A stretch of DNA of 64,000 bases, taken from positions 1,550,001-1,614,000 of the forward strand of contig NC_016112.1 in assembly GCF_000968535.2 (NCBI RefSeq). Direction: 5' to 3'. Shown here piece after piece: positions 35,902 through 45,201 of the stretch. The position numbers were made by a program, and so were the translations under genes. The notes under the pieces are model-generated. The model worked only from the letters and a program-made list of their open reading frames with translations, ran no database searches and had not been told where the DNA came from. The DNA is from Methylotuvimicrobium alcaliphilum 20Z (GTDB lineage: Bacteria; Pseudomonadota; Gammaproteobacteria; Methylococcales; Methylomonadaceae). Within the stretch, counting starts at the first letter, position 1. Every line of letters starts with the position of its first letter.

Positions 35902-35988
35902 TGGTGCCGAGGAGAGGACTTGAACCTCCACGCCCTTGCGAGCACTAGCACCTGAAGCTAGCGTGTCTACCAATTTCACCACCTCGGC
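35902..35988 (-). tRNA. tRNA-Leu (anticodon CAG)
   Basis: On the minus strand the sequence folds as a class II tRNA. The acceptor stem is GCCGAGG/CCTCGGC, the D-arm contains TTGGTAGACAC, and the anticodon stem is CTAGC/GCTAG around the loop TTCAGGT, giving anticodon CAG. A long variable arm (TGCTCGCAAGGGCG) and the TTCAAGT T-loop follow. The CCA end is encoded (35902-35904). It lies alone between the phosphoesterase and rnr; no integrase is linked to it. Confidence 0.95.
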
Positions 35989-36202
35989 AAAGGTGTGCTG
36001 TATCAGCGAAGTGAGCGCGCACTATACCGATTGCTTGATATGCTGTCAATACTATCGATGCCTAAAATCGATGAGGTCTGACCCTTGCTGTTCATCAACC
36101 GCTTGATACATCACGTTGAATTTTGATTTGCATGGGGAATTGTTAAAATATGTGTATATCAGTTAAGCTATGACATTCATTCTAATTTAGGAAACGACGA
36201 CA

Positions 36203-38437
36203 TTGAAGTCTAAAGATAAAAAACCAAATTTTACTCCGACCCGAGATCCTTACGCGGCGCGGGAGGCGGCGAAATACGAAAACCCGATACCTAGTCGGGA
36301 GTTGATTCTCGATCTGCTCGCCCATGTCGGTAAACCGTTGTCGCGCGACCAAATTTCTCAGGAATTTCAACTCGAATCGCCCGACCAGTTGGAGGCCTTG
36401 CGCAGACGGCTTCGTGCGATGGAACGGGACGGACAATTATTATTCAATCGGCGCCAAAAATACTGCCGGGTTAACAGCAAGGATTTGATTGCCGGGCGCA
36501 TCCTCGGTCATGCCGATGGCTTTGGATTTTTAAAGCCGGATGACGGTTCCGACGATTTATTTTTGTCTCCCCGTGAAATGCGTTCGGTTCTGCACAATGA
36601 CAGGGCCGTCGCGAGAATCGCCGGTCTCGACCGGAAAGGGCGCCGCGAAGGTGCTATTGTCGAGGTTTTGGAGCGCAATACTAAGCAAATTGTCGGCCGA
36701 TTTTTTACCGAAAAAGGTGTCAATTACGTCGTTCCGGATAATAAAAACCTGGCGCAAGACGTGTTGATACCGGGTGATGAAACCGGCAAAGCAAAAAAAG
36801 GCGATATCGTTGTCGCCGAAATCCTGGAGCAACCGAGTAAGACCAATCAGCCCATCGGGCGCGTTGCCGAGGTTCTGGGCAAGCATTTGGCTCCGGGCAT
36901 GGAAATCGAGATGGCGATTCGCAGCCATGGTCTGCCGCATGTTTGGCCGGAAGAGGTTGAACAGGAAATTCAGTCATTCAGCGATGAAGTGCCGGAAGCC
37001 GCTAAGGAAGGACGTGTCGATTTGCGAGATGTTCCGCTGGTGACGATAGACGGCGAGGATGCGCGCGATTTTGACGATGCGGTGTATTGCCGTAAGACTG
37101 GAAAGGGTTGGAAGCTTTTTGTCGCGATCGCCGATGTGTCTCATTATGTCGCGATCAATAGCGCATTGGATCTTGAGGCCAAAAACCGCAGTACTTCGGT
37201 TTATTTTCCGGAACAGGTGATTCCGATGTTGCCGGAAATTCTTTCGAATGGACTCTGTTCGCTTAATCCCGAAGTCGACCGTTTATGTATGGTCTGCGAG
37301 ATGACGATCAATGCGGAAGGGCAGATGACGCGTTCGCGTTTCTTCGAGGCCGTGATGCGTTCTCATGCTCGCCTGACTTATACCGAAGTCGCTAGCATGC
37401 TGGTCGATGGCAATAAAGCTTTAATTAAAAAATATAAGCCTTTAATGCCGCATTTGCAGGAACTGTATGCTTTGTACAAAGCCATGCGTTTAAGCCGAGA
37501 AAAACGCGGTGCAATGGATTTCGATACTCAGGAAACCCGGATTATTTTCGGTTCCGAGCGTAAGATCGAAAAGATCGTTCCGGTTGTGCGTAACGATGCA
37601 CATAAGCTGATTGAAGAGTTTATGATCACCGCGAACATGGCGGCGGCTAAATTTCTCAATCGCCGAAAAATGCCCAAGTTACTGAGAATTCATGACGGGC
37701 CCGGACCGGAAAAATTATTGGCGCTGAAGACCTTCTTAGGTGAAGTGGGTCTGAGTTTGGGTGGTGGTGAGAAGCCGACGCCGCTCGATTACATGCATCT
37801 AGTCGATAGTATTAAAGGGCGCCCGGATGCTCACTTGATTCAAACGGTTTTGCTGCGTTCGATGTCGCAAGCCGTTTACAGTCCCGATTTGAAAGGTCAT
37901 TTCGGCTTGGCGCTCGACGCCTATGCTCATTTTACGTCGCCGATTCGCCGTTATCCCGACTTGTTGGTGCATCGGGCCATCCGACATTGTTTACAAGACA
38001 AAAAGCCGGAAAGTTATCATTACGGATTTCCCGACATGGTCACGCTTGGCGAGCAATGCTCGACGAATGAGCGCCGAGCCGATGATGCGACACGCGATGT
38101 CGTTAGTTGGCTCAAGTGCGAATACATGATGGACAAGGTCGGCGAAGAGTTTCCGGGTATTATTTCGGCGGTGACGTCGTTCGGTTTTTTTGTCGAGCTT
38201 GCCGATATTTATGTCGAGGGTCTTGTTCATATCAGTAATCTGGCCCAAGATTATTTTCATTTCGATGCTGCCAGTCATCAATTAATCGGCGAACGTACGG
38301 GCATTCGTTATCGTCTTGGCGATACCGTGCAAGTGAAAGTCGTACGTGTCGATCTCGACGATAAAAAAATCGATTTCGAACTGGTCAAGGTTACTGCCTT
38401 GGCAAAGCGCCCGAAAAAAAGACGGCGTAAAAAATGA
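36203..38437 (+). CDS. rnr: Ribonuclease R (VacB)
   Basis: This is a 744-residue 3'-to-5' exoribonuclease that degrades structured RNA. It has an N-terminal winged helix, cold-shock domains (LIAGRILGHADGFGFLKPD), the RNB catalytic domain with the Asp cluster DGEDARDFDDAVYC near residue 280, and an S1 domain (ISAVTSFGFFVELADIYVEG). It ends in a lysine/arginine tail (KRPKKRRRKK). The start is a TTG at 36203 with AGGA at 36189-36192; no ATG fits the conserved beginning better. Its stop overlaps the rlmB start by 4 bp (ATGA), the usual rnr-rlmB pair. Confidence 0.96.
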   Translation: MKSKDKKPNFTPTRDPYAAREAAKYENPIPSRELILDLLAHVGKPLSRDQISQEFQLESPDQLEALRRRLRAMERDGQLLFNRRQKYCRVNSKDLIAGRILGHADGFGFLKPDDGSDDLFLSPREMRSVLHNDRAVARIAGLDRKGRREGAIVEVLERNTKQIVGRFFTEKGVNYVVPDNKNLAQDVLIPGDETGKAKKGDIVVAEILEQPSKTNQPIGRVAEVLGKHLAPGMEIEMAIRSHGLPHVWPEEVEQEIQSFSDEVPEAAKEGRVDLRDVPLVTIDGEDARDFDDAVYCRKTGKGWKLFVAIADVSHYVAINSALDLEAKNRSTSVYFPEQVIPMLPEILSNGLCSLNPEVDRLCMVCEMTINAEGQMTRSRFFEAVMRSHARLTYTEVASMLVDGNKALIKKYKPLMPHLQELYALYKAMRLSREKRGAMDFDTQETRIIFGSERKIEKIVPVVRNDAHKLIEEFMITANMAAAKFLNRRKMPKLLRIHDGPGPEKLLALKTFLGEVGLSLGGGEKPTPLDYMHLVDSIKGRPDAHLIQTVLLRSMSQAVYSPDLKGHFGLALDAYAHFTSPIRRYPDLLVHRAIRHCLQDKKPESYHYGFPDMVTLGEQCSTNERRADDATRDVVSWLKCEYMMDKVGEEFPGIISAVTSFGFFVELADIYVEGLVHISNLAQDYFHFDAASHQLIGERTGIRYRLGDTVQVKVVRVDLDDKKIDFELVKVTALAKRPKKRRRKK

Positions 38438-39180
38438 GCCGAGTCAAAATCTACGGCATTCATTCGGTCCAGGCGGCACTCGATTATTCGCCTCAGCATA
38501 TTCATCAGGCTTGGGTTGACTCGCACCGTCAGGACCGACGTTTAAGTCAATTGCTCGAAGACTTGAAAAAGATCGGTATTAACCCCGAAAAAGTCGACCG
38601 AAAAAAACTGGATCGTCTCGCCGACGGTAATAATCATCAAAGTATCGTGCTTGAAATCGAACTCCCTTCGGCGCAATCGGAAGATGCGTTGAAGCAGGCG
38701 GTTTCCAGTCTTACCGGCATGCCGTTGTTTTTGGTTTTGGATAATGTTCAGGACCCGCATAACCTCGGAGCATGCTTAAGGACGGCCGATGCTACCGGCG
38801 TGCATGGCGTGATTATCACTAAGGACAATGCGGTCGGTATTACGCCGACGGTTTGTAAGGTCGCGAGCGGCGCGGCCGAGACCGTGCCGGTCTATCAAGT
38901 TACGAACCTGGCCCGAACGTTGCGTTGGCTAAAAGATCAGGGGGTTTGGATTTTCGGCGCGGCCGGCGAGGCCGAGCAAACGCTTTATCAATGTGACTTT
39001 AAGTTGCCGATGGCCTTGGTGATCGGTGCCGAGGGTAAAGGTATGCGGCGTTTGACTCGTGAGCAATGCGACTGGTTGGTCAAATTACCGATGCAGGGTA
39101 GTGTTTCCAGTCTCAATTTGTCGGTCGCGACCGGTGCGATGCTGTATGAGGTCGTTCGTCAAAGATCGATCCCATCATAG
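38434..39180 (+). CDS. rlmB: 23S rRNA (guanosine-2'-O)-methyltransferase RlmB
   Basis: The 248-residue protein is a SPOUT/TrmH-type enzyme that methylates G2251 of 23S rRNA. It has an N-terminal substrate-binding domain, then the three SpoU motifs: NVQDPHNLGACLRTADATG, IGAEGKGMRR and GSVSSLNLSVATGAM. It overlaps rnr by 4 bp. Its TAG stop lies inside the 12-bp target duplicated by the adjacent MITE, so the insertion just misses the coding sequence and leaves the protein unchanged. Confidence 0.96.
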   Translation: MSRVKIYGIHSVQAALDYSPQHIHQAWVDSHRQDRRLSQLLEDLKKIGINPEKVDRKKLDRLADGNNHQSIVLEIELPSAQSEDALKQAVSSLTGMPLFLVLDNVQDPHNLGACLRTADATGVHGVIITKDNAVGITPTVCKVASGAAETVPVYQVTNLARTLRWLKDQGVWIFGAAGEAEQTLYQCDFKLPMALVIGAEGKGMRRLTREQCDWLVKLPMQGSVSSLNLSVATGAMLYEVVRQRSIPS

Positions 39181-39184
39181 TGCT

Positions 39185-39318
39185 CACTGCCATTAAGTTA
39201 AGCCGTTCGTGGTGAGCCTGTCGAACCATGGACGGCTTAACTTATCGACCCAGGATTTTTCCATTCACCCTTCGACAGGCTCAGGGCGAACGGAAAAATC
39301 CTTAACTTAATGGCAGTG
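39185..39318. mobile_element. 134-bp MITE, copy 1, directly behind rlmB
   Basis: The element starts with CACTGCCATTAAGTTAAG and ends with its exact reverse complement. CATCATAGTGCT precedes it (39173-39184) and CATCATAGCGCT follows it (39319-39330), a 12-bp target duplication with one mismatch. The left copy contains the rlmB stop codon. By eye, 57529-57662 is identical over all 134 bases. It encodes nothing; its internal inverted segments (TTCGCCCTGAGCC-type) resemble the palindrome at 11.7 kb. Confidence 0.93.
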
Positions 39319-39408
39319 CATCATAGCGCTAGGAAGTTGTTTGTCGCGATACTCTAATTGTATATTTTTTATTTTTAGATTAACCGTTTTTAACGGCCAG
39401 GCTGATAG

Positions 39409-40254
39409 TCAATTCGGGCGCTCAAATGAAGGTGCGATATATCTTTTAAGAATATCGGGCCATAAGTCGGCCCAACAGCACACATGATCGAATCCGTCGA
39501 TCGGCAGGTAAACGGCATTGGCTTGCCGCCGGCTAAAAGATTCGACGATTGAAGCGGGAACATTGCCGTCTTTTACGCCGGCTAGATGAATTTGTTTTAT
39601 TTCGGCCGGTAAAGGTTGAGCGTCAATCGGGTTTAAAGATGCGTCTAGTGGTAAATAAGCGTGGTGTCGGCTCCAGGCGCTTGTGTTCAGGTTGGCTGCG
39701 ATAGTAACAACGATGCTTGTGTTTTTAAAGTAAGGCGCGAGCAGCGTGGCGAGTGCTCCTCCTCCGCTATAACCGATCAAAACTACGTTTGCTGCTTTGG
39801 TGTTTGTTAGCCATTTCCGCAAGGCGGATGCCATGCTTTCGACGACTTCGGTCGAATAACGTTTCGATGTCCATAGTGAATAGTGGCAGTTTTCCGTCGA
39901 ATGTAAGCCGTAGTAGCAAGGCCTGCCCAGTAATATTGCAGGTTCTTTATCTGCCGCCATTAAACGCAATATCAGCGGGTTTCTCGGTGTCGGATCTTCG
40001 GCAATCCAGCGCTTCATTTCCCAAGGCGTGCCGTCGCCATCTAAATAAACATGGACTACCGGGATGGTGTCGGATTGCGCCGCAGTTTGGTTTAAATAGA
40101 CTCGATGGCGAAATGGTTCGCCGATTATTTCAATGCTGGTAAGCCCTAAGTTTTTGGCGCTAGATTCAAAACGTTCTGAAGGTGTCGCGCAGCCACTAAG
40201 CTGTAAGAGCAACAAGATTAAGCCGGCAATTCCCGGCTTAAGTTTTGTTGTCAT
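39409..40254 (-). CDS. Lipoprotein with alpha/beta hydrolase fold
   Basis: I place the start at 40254, where the protein begins with a lipoprotein signal (LILLLLQLSGCATP); the upstream in-frame ATG at 40299 would bury the signal. The 281-residue product has the serine-hydrolase nucleophile elbow in VLIGYSGGGALA and a late His in DGFDHVCCW; the acidic residue is probably in LAGVKDGNVPASI. It is likely anchored to a membrane facing the periplasm. The substrate is unknown. No operon partner is adjacent, since repeat DNA lies upstream and a MITE downstream. Confidence 0.85.
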   Translation of the reverse strand: MTTKLKPGIAGLILLLLQLSGCATPSERFESSAKNLGLTSIEIIGEPFRHRVYLNQTAAQSDTIPVVHVYLDGDGTPWEMKRWIAEDPTPRNPLILRLMAADKEPAILLGRPCYYGLHSTENCHYSLWTSKRYSTEVVESMASALRKWLTNTKAANVVLIGYSGGGALATLLAPYFKNTSIVVTIAANLNTSAWSRHHAYLPLDASLNPIDAQPLPAEIKQIHLAGVKDGNVPASIVESFSRRQANAVYLPIDGFDHVCCWADLWPDILKRYIAPSFERPN

Positions 40255-40354
40255 TTTTAGGGCGTCTGTGCTGTTTGTCGAGAAGCGAAGTAAACCCATT
40301 CTTACAGCTTAGGAATATGTAGAAAATAATTTCTACAAGTATTGCGCATTGTGG

Positions 40355-40645
40355 AGGTTGGGCGACTCGCTTGACAGGACGCCGTGAACCCAGCACCTAA
40401 ATTCCATAGGTCTTTGGCAATGATTCAAAATCATGGCTTAATTTAGGTGCTGGATGAATTATCCAAGATATTTAACCATAGCCAATGGGCTATGGAATTT
40501 AGGTGCTGGGTGAATACTTCCATGTAGGCTTGACGGCGGAATCTGATTGCCATGGATGGCATGAATGCAGATTTTGCAGGAGCAAAAATCTGCTTTGTCG
40601 CCGACACCCGTCAATCGAGCCACCGAACCTCCTTCCAACAATTAT
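40355..40645. repeat. Repeat cluster, copy D, with nested palindromic inserts
   Basis: The 429-bp gap is dominated by a repeat with long imperfect inverted ends: GGAGGTTGGGCGACTCGCTT near 40354 and the complement of CAATCGAGCCACCGAACCTC near 40612. Nested at 40390-40509 are one left end, CCAGCACCTAAATT, and two right ends, AATTTAGGTGCTGG (40440-40453 and 40496-40509). They lie at the same site of the host repeat as the insert in the copy at 8.2 kb. No gene is visible. Confidence 0.65.
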
Positions 40646-40683
40646 CGAAGTTATTTAATGCTCGTTCCTTAACGGTGTTGTCG

Positions 40684-43122
40684 TTAAGCACCGGGAACGA
40701 AAAAGAACGGGCTGCCCTCGTGACCGGCATGTTGAAGCGGCGCGTATTGAGGTGCTTGAGTAAAACCCACACGGGATGCCGAAGTTCGAACTTGTTTCGA
40801 TACCGAACGAAAAATATCATAATCTTCGATTAAACCCCGATTGCTTTGAAGTGCATCGATAAAGGCTCGGGCAAATATTGAATGCTGACCGTCTCCTTCG
40901 TCGAGAACCGGAGCCACGCCTCCTGATGTCAAGACGGTTCGTGCTTTCCGTGTTGCCATGAATTTCAGCCATTTTTCACGTTTATCTTCGGGCATGCCGT
41001 CCGGTAGTCTAGCAATCGCCGTTCCGGTCATCGCGCCCGAGTAGCAAGAATCGGCCACAACTAGGATGTGTCGTGCGGCGATGATGTTCAGATAGCGGGT
41101 GATATCGTCGCTGGAAATCCAGTTTGCGGTATTGTCGATTTCGGCATCGGTAGGTAGCCAGTAAGCCGCAAGGCTGGTTTTGTCTCGTTCTCCATGACCC
41201 GCATAATAAATTAATAAATTGTCGTTTTCTTTTAATGAATTGCGAATAGCATTCAGCGCCGTCATGATTTGGTGGCGATTGGCATTTTGCAGCAATGTGG
41301 TTTTGAAACCATAGCGTTGGCGCAAAATCGACTCGACCGCTTTGGCATCGTTGATCGCGGTTTTCAGTGTCGGTAGCTCCGTATAATCGTTATTACCGAT
41401 GATGAGCGCATGATAACGCCCGAAGTCGACATCATAAAATCGACCGGGTTTTCTAGGTGTCGTTGGTTGGCTGTCTATGCTTGAAGTGGCGATTTCTTCT
41501 TGGGTTACGATATTGAAATTCAGACTAGTTCTTTTGTCTTTTTTATCGATGGCGACGATTTTGATCGGTGTCGTCGCTTCTGTGGCAGTGATATTTATCT
41601 TAAAGAAACCCTGCGTATCGATGTTTTCAGGTTTATCATTGACCACTAATGTTTTAAGCCCTGCAGGCGCTTCGACTTTGCCGGTGATGGTTTTTGATGG
41701 GGCTATCGATCTTAACAATAAACTCGGAACGCCTCGAGTCAATACCATCGGCGGATCGATAATTTGAATTGTTGGAGCGGCAGAGGCTAACTGTATCAAT
41801 TGACCGCTTTCCAATTTTGTTACGGCTTTGCGTTGTTCGTTAATTCGGTTTTTTAAGGTATTGATTTCCTGTGCAACCGTTTGCAACGATTGTTTTTGCC
41901 GGTCCAAATTAGCCCTGATTTCCTTCGCTCTTAGTTGTTCTCTCGGCGAATCGCTTTGTTCGGCCGATGATGAGCCCACAGCTTCTAAGGATCGTTTGAT
42001 TTCATTGGAGATCCTTATGTAATGACTTTCTTTTTCTTGAAGTAAGGTTTCGTTTTTTTGCAGTTCGCTACGAGCATTAGCGAGTGTTTTAGCGGATTGG
42101 TCGTCGATGATCGGTTTTTGCGGAGCGCTAGCGACGATTTTTTGTTCCTGGACTAAAGCGGCTTGAGTTCTATGCTTGATGGATTTCTGTTTGGTTTCCA
42201 GGGAGCGTTCTAATTTTGAAATTTGAGTTTGTCGCGCTTCGAATTCGGTTTGATCGGCTTTTAATTCCTGTTCCAGCGCTTTCAGTAGCGATTCGTTACG
42301 GGTGGATTTGTTTTTTTCCTGTTCGAGTTGTTGTTTTTTTTGCTCTAAGTTTCTTTGTATCGAGCGTAGATTGTCTTGCTGTTGTCTGAGTTGGCGTTGT
42401 GTGTCGGCTAGTTGGCTTCGTAATTGATCCGCCTCGAATTTACGTCGAGCGGCATCTTGCCGTAAAGCTTCCAATTCTTGTTCATGAGCGCTGGAAAACT
42501 GTGCCTCGACAACCGAAGCAAATTGCAAGTCGGTGTTTTCTAAGCCTGATGCCTTACGATACCAATTTAATGCAGTAGTCAGGTCTTTTTCAACGCCGAG
42601 ACCTTTTTCATATAAATAACCGAGATTAATTTGCGCTCTCGAATGACCTGTTTCGGCGGCTTTTCGGTACCATTCGGCGGCTAAGCGAGGATCCGCTTGC
42701 GCGCCTAGTCCTTTTTCGTAGATTTCGCCGACGTTGATTTGCGCTTCGGGGTCACCTTGTTGTGCAAGCGGTAGCCATATTTTTAAAGCGCTGGCTAAAT
42801 TAGCTCTATCATAAGCGACATATTCGCCTCCGCGAATTTCGCATTCCCCCGCAGTCGTTTTGATAGCGCGTCTGGCTGTTAAGTAGGTCATTTGCGTACC
42901 GAGCTTTCTGACTTGTCCGGGTAGCAGGCAATCGACGACGAATAGCTTGTCGGTGTCTTGAGGTTTAAAGCCTTCTAAAGCTTTGAGGCCTTCTGGGCTG
43001 GTTGGGTCGGTTGTTTGGCAGCCGAGGGATAATATCAGTGATGTCAATATCGCAACAAACAGAGTTTTTTTGGTGCTGATTTGTTTATACTGTGTCGGTG
43101 GTTTTGGAATGTTGCCTGACAT
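40684..43122 (-). CDS. Caspase-family (C14) lipoprotein-like protein with Sel1 repeats and long coiled coil
   Basis: This 812-residue protein has an N-terminal signal with a cysteine (SLILSLGCQTT, possible lipobox), then two Sel1 repeats (AQINVGEIYEKGLG and AQINLGYLYEKGLG). A long Glu/Gln/Arg-rich coiled coil spans about residues 210-440, and an Ig-like segment follows at about 455-545. The C-terminal p20 caspase domain has ALIIGNNDYTELPTL, the His of LLIYYAGHGERDK and the Cys of VVADSCYSGAM. It should be exposed on the periplasmic side. It lies 49 bp after an orphan TssJ lipoprotein gene on the same strand. It is a different architecture from the caspase at 23.6 kb. Confidence 0.9.
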   Translation of the reverse strand: MSGNIPKPPTQYKQISTKKTLFVAILTSLILSLGCQTTDPTSPEGLKALEGFKPQDTDKLFVVDCLLPGQVRKLGTQMTYLTARRAIKTTAGECEIRGGEYVAYDRANLASALKIWLPLAQQGDPEAQINVGEIYEKGLGAQADPRLAAEWYRKAAETGHSRAQINLGYLYEKGLGVEKDLTTALNWYRKASGLENTDLQFASVVEAQFSSAHEQELEALRQDAARRKFEADQLRSQLADTQRQLRQQQDNLRSIQRNLEQKKQQLEQEKNKSTRNESLLKALEQELKADQTEFEARQTQISKLERSLETKQKSIKHRTQAALVQEQKIVASAPQKPIIDDQSAKTLANARSELQKNETLLQEKESHYIRISNEIKRSLEAVGSSSAEQSDSPREQLRAKEIRANLDRQKQSLQTVAQEINTLKNRINEQRKAVTKLESGQLIQLASAAPTIQIIDPPMVLTRGVPSLLLRSIAPSKTITGKVEAPAGLKTLVVNDKPENIDTQGFFKINITATEATTPIKIVAIDKKDKRTSLNFNIVTQEEIATSSIDSQPTTPRKPGRFYDVDFGRYHALIIGNNDYTELPTLKTAINDAKAVESILRQRYGFKTTLLQNANRHQIMTALNAIRNSLKENDNLLIYYAGHGERDKTSLAAYWLPTDAEIDNTANWISSDDITRYLNIIAARHILVVADSCYSGAMTGTAIARLPDGMPEDKREKWLKFMATRKARTVLTSGGVAPVLDEGDGQHSIFARAFIDALQSNRGLIEDYDIFRSVSKQVRTSASRVGFTQAPQYAPLQHAGHEGSPFFFVPGA

Positions 43123-43171
43123 GTTTTCCGCCTTTGTTAAACAAGGTGATGAAGGGTTCTATTGATTTCCT

Positions 43172-43693
43172 TTAATCGGCATTTTTTGTTTTCAGTGTCA
43201 CAGTATATTGATCGAAATTAATAGTAACCTTATTAGTTTGATTGGGGACGATCTTCATCGATGCTTTCCATTGTGCGGTATCGAGGTTGCGAAATGCCGC
43301 GAAGATAGCCAAATAGCGAGCTTCAGGTTTGCTTTCTAAGCTTAAATTCCGGTTTGTATCAGGCTGAAGTTCCAGTTCCTTGCGAAAAATAATGTCTTGG
43401 CCCAGCAGTGCTACGTCATTGTCGTAAATGGCGAAAAAATCGCTTGTATTGAATTTATCGATTGCCTCGAATTGGTATATTCTAACGACCAAGGGCGATG
43501 CGCGGCCTTCAATATCGGGGTTTAGAAGTTTGCCGGCTTTTAGTTTTAGCTCGAGTATCGTGGGGTCCGGTGTCGGTGCAATTACCTCCTCCTTGGTAGA
43601 GCATGCCGTAGTGTTGAGTAGTAATGCGCTTAATAATAAGATTCGCCATTGCGTGTTTAGGCGTGAGAGATCAATTCTATTGCTTTTATTCAT
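43172..43693 (-). CDS. tssJ: Orphan type VI secretion lipoprotein TssJ
   Basis: I place the start at 43693 (MNKSNRIDLS), ahead of the lipoprotein signal (LLLSALLLNTTACST); the upstream in-frame ATG has no support. The 173-residue protein has the TssJ/VasD pattern: LKAGKLLNPDIEGRASPLVV, RIYQF, then FFAIYDND and LAIFAAFRNLDTAQWK. TssJ anchors the type VI membrane complex to the outer membrane. No other tss gene is in the window. The neighbouring gene encodes a caspase with Sel1 repeats, so it may have been recruited to that system, or be part of a scattered type VI locus. Confidence 0.88.
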   Translation of the reverse strand: MNKSNRIDLSRLNTQWRILLLSALLLNTTACSTKEEVIAPTPDPTILELKLKAGKLLNPDIEGRASPLVVRIYQFEAIDKFNTSDFFAIYDNDVALLGQDIIFRKELELQPDTNRNLSLESKPEARYLAIFAAFRNLDTAQWKASMKIVPNQTNKVTINFDQYTVTLKTKNAD

Positions 43694-44002
43694 GATTTTG
43701 TATTGATTATTCAAGCCTAGATAGGCGCCATGCACTGATTACTTTTGAAGTCTAGCTGCAATTTTATAATTCGGTCAACTTTCGAGTTATTCATGAAGCG
43801 GTTCTGAGTTTTCGGAGTGTTCCCGGTGTTATATTTGTTTCATCTCAATTTTCGGCATTGGCACTAAGAGTAATGTCGGAATTTTTTACAGTTATCCAGC
43901 CAAACAAGTGGTGTGATCATTATAAGTAATAGGAAAATAATGGATATTATTTTATGGCTTTAAAATTGCTTTCCATAATGTTATGCAAAACGAGAGACTG
44001 AC
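43694..44002. other. Upstream region between divergent tssJ and Sel1-SLT genes
   Basis: This 309-bp gap must hold the promoters of both divergent genes. It is AT-rich. I see no repeat, hairpin or convincing sigma-70 pair that I would annotate. Confidence 0.4.
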
Positions 44003-44842
44003 ATGAGTTGGCTATTAAGGCTATTTGCCGTAATTCTATTTTTTTCCTCGCCGTTATTTGCAGCCGAAGTTGCGGACGATCATCCTAGCGGAATTCGTAA
44101 AATGGCGATGGTTTACGAACACGGCCGCGGCGTGAAAAAAAATTATCGGAAAGCTTACGAATTGTATTGTAAGGCGGCATTAATGTCTGATGTCGAATCG
44201 GCTTACCATTTGGGTTTTATTTATTTCAATGGCCGAGGGGTGTCGAGAAATTTATCGGTAGCGCTTTATTGGTTCAGGTTGGCGGCAAAAGCGGGAGATC
44301 CCTATGCCAGGCGCATGGTTATCAAATTTAAAAATATTAAACCGACGAAAGATTCCCGTTGTCGCCGCCCTGAGCCCGAATTAACGATAACGGCCGAGCA
44401 GCATGCAAATCCCAATCGCCAAATCGTCAAATCGTGGGTCGAAAAAATTGCTCCGAATTACGGTATCGATCCTGAGCTTGTTATGGCGGTTATTCAGGCC
44501 GAATCTGCCTTTAATCCCGTCGCATTATCGAACAAAAATGCTCAAGGCTTGATGCAATTGATTCCGGCAACCGCCGAGAGATTCGGTGTCAAAGATACTT
44601 TTAATCCTATTCAGAACATCAAGGGCGGTACGGCTTATCTGCATTGGCTGATGCGCCATTTCAACGGCAATGTGGAGTGGGTATTGGCGGCTTACAATGC
44701 GGGAGAGGGTGCCGTCGAACGCTATAAAGGTGTGCCTCCTTATCGAGAAACGCAAAATTACGTTAAAATGATACTTAAGAAATATCCTAATAAAACACAT
44801 CCTATTCCGGGTGAGCATCCGCAACAAATTGATGCTTCATGA
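44003..44842 (+). CDS. Lytic transglycosylase (SLT) with Sel1 repeats
   Basis: The 279-residue protein has a signal peptide (LFAVILFFSSPLFAA), two Sel1-like repeats (MAMVYEHGRGVKKNYRKAYE and AYHLGFIYFNGRGVSRN), then a family 1 SLT domain. The catalytic Glu is in VIQAESAFNP at about residue 165, with AQGLMQLIPATAERFG and VLAAYNAGEGAVERY following. It cleaves peptidoglycan in the periplasm. The Sel1 part suggests a protein partner. It is transcribed divergently from tssJ and the caspase, which also carries Sel1 repeats, so a link is possible but unproven. Confidence 0.92.
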   Translation: MSWLLRLFAVILFFSSPLFAAEVADDHPSGIRKMAMVYEHGRGVKKNYRKAYELYCKAALMSDVESAYHLGFIYFNGRGVSRNLSVALYWFRLAAKAGDPYARRMVIKFKNIKPTKDSRCRRPEPELTITAEQHANPNRQIVKSWVEKIAPNYGIDPELVMAVIQAESAFNPVALSNKNAQGLMQLIPATAERFGVKDTFNPIQNIKGGTAYLHWLMRHFNGNVEWVLAAYNAGEGAVERYKGVPPYRETQNYVKMILKKYPNKTHPIPGEHPQQIDAS

Positions 44843-45201
44843 AAATTTTCATGTGATTTACTCTTGTAGGTATGGGCGCGACTGTCGATAATTCTAGAAA
44901 GAGAATTTAACATGAAGATCATGAAGAATAAGAGGTTATACCTCATGAGATTTATGGCTAATCTGCTGAATTTAGGATAATCGAAAAACTATACAGTTTT
45001 CTTCTCGGCGAGCATCCGCCGGTCTCGTTCCGTCCTTCCACGAGCTTCACTTGAATCTGCAGCTTTTCATCCGTCTCGTGGCGCAATCATTCTTGAAACC
45101 GGTTAAAATAGGCCGTTTGTTAGCCTTTCATTCGAATTGGAATACGAATCGATAAGATTTGTTTGGTCGAAAAGGCGTTATAAAACCACTCCGGAAAACA
45201 T
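44843..45201. other. 359-bp gap; nothing recognised
   Basis: A 16-bp perfect palindrome, CATGAAAATTTTCATG, overlaps the end of the transglycosylase gene (44837-44852). A frame of 22 codons starts at 44912 but has no support beyond its start codon. The rest is upstream sequence for the thioesterase gene. Confidence 0.4.

Noticed and set aside
35902-35988. tRNA-Leu as an attachment site for an integrated island
   Set aside because: No integrase is nearby and I see no duplicated tRNA 3' end within the window.
43172-44842. A type VI secretion cluster around tssJ
   Set aside because: No sheath, baseplate, ClpV, TssL or TssM gene is present within the window.
44912-44980. Small open frame of 22 codons before the thioesterase
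   Set aside because: It has only a weak ribosome site and no sign of conservation that I can see.
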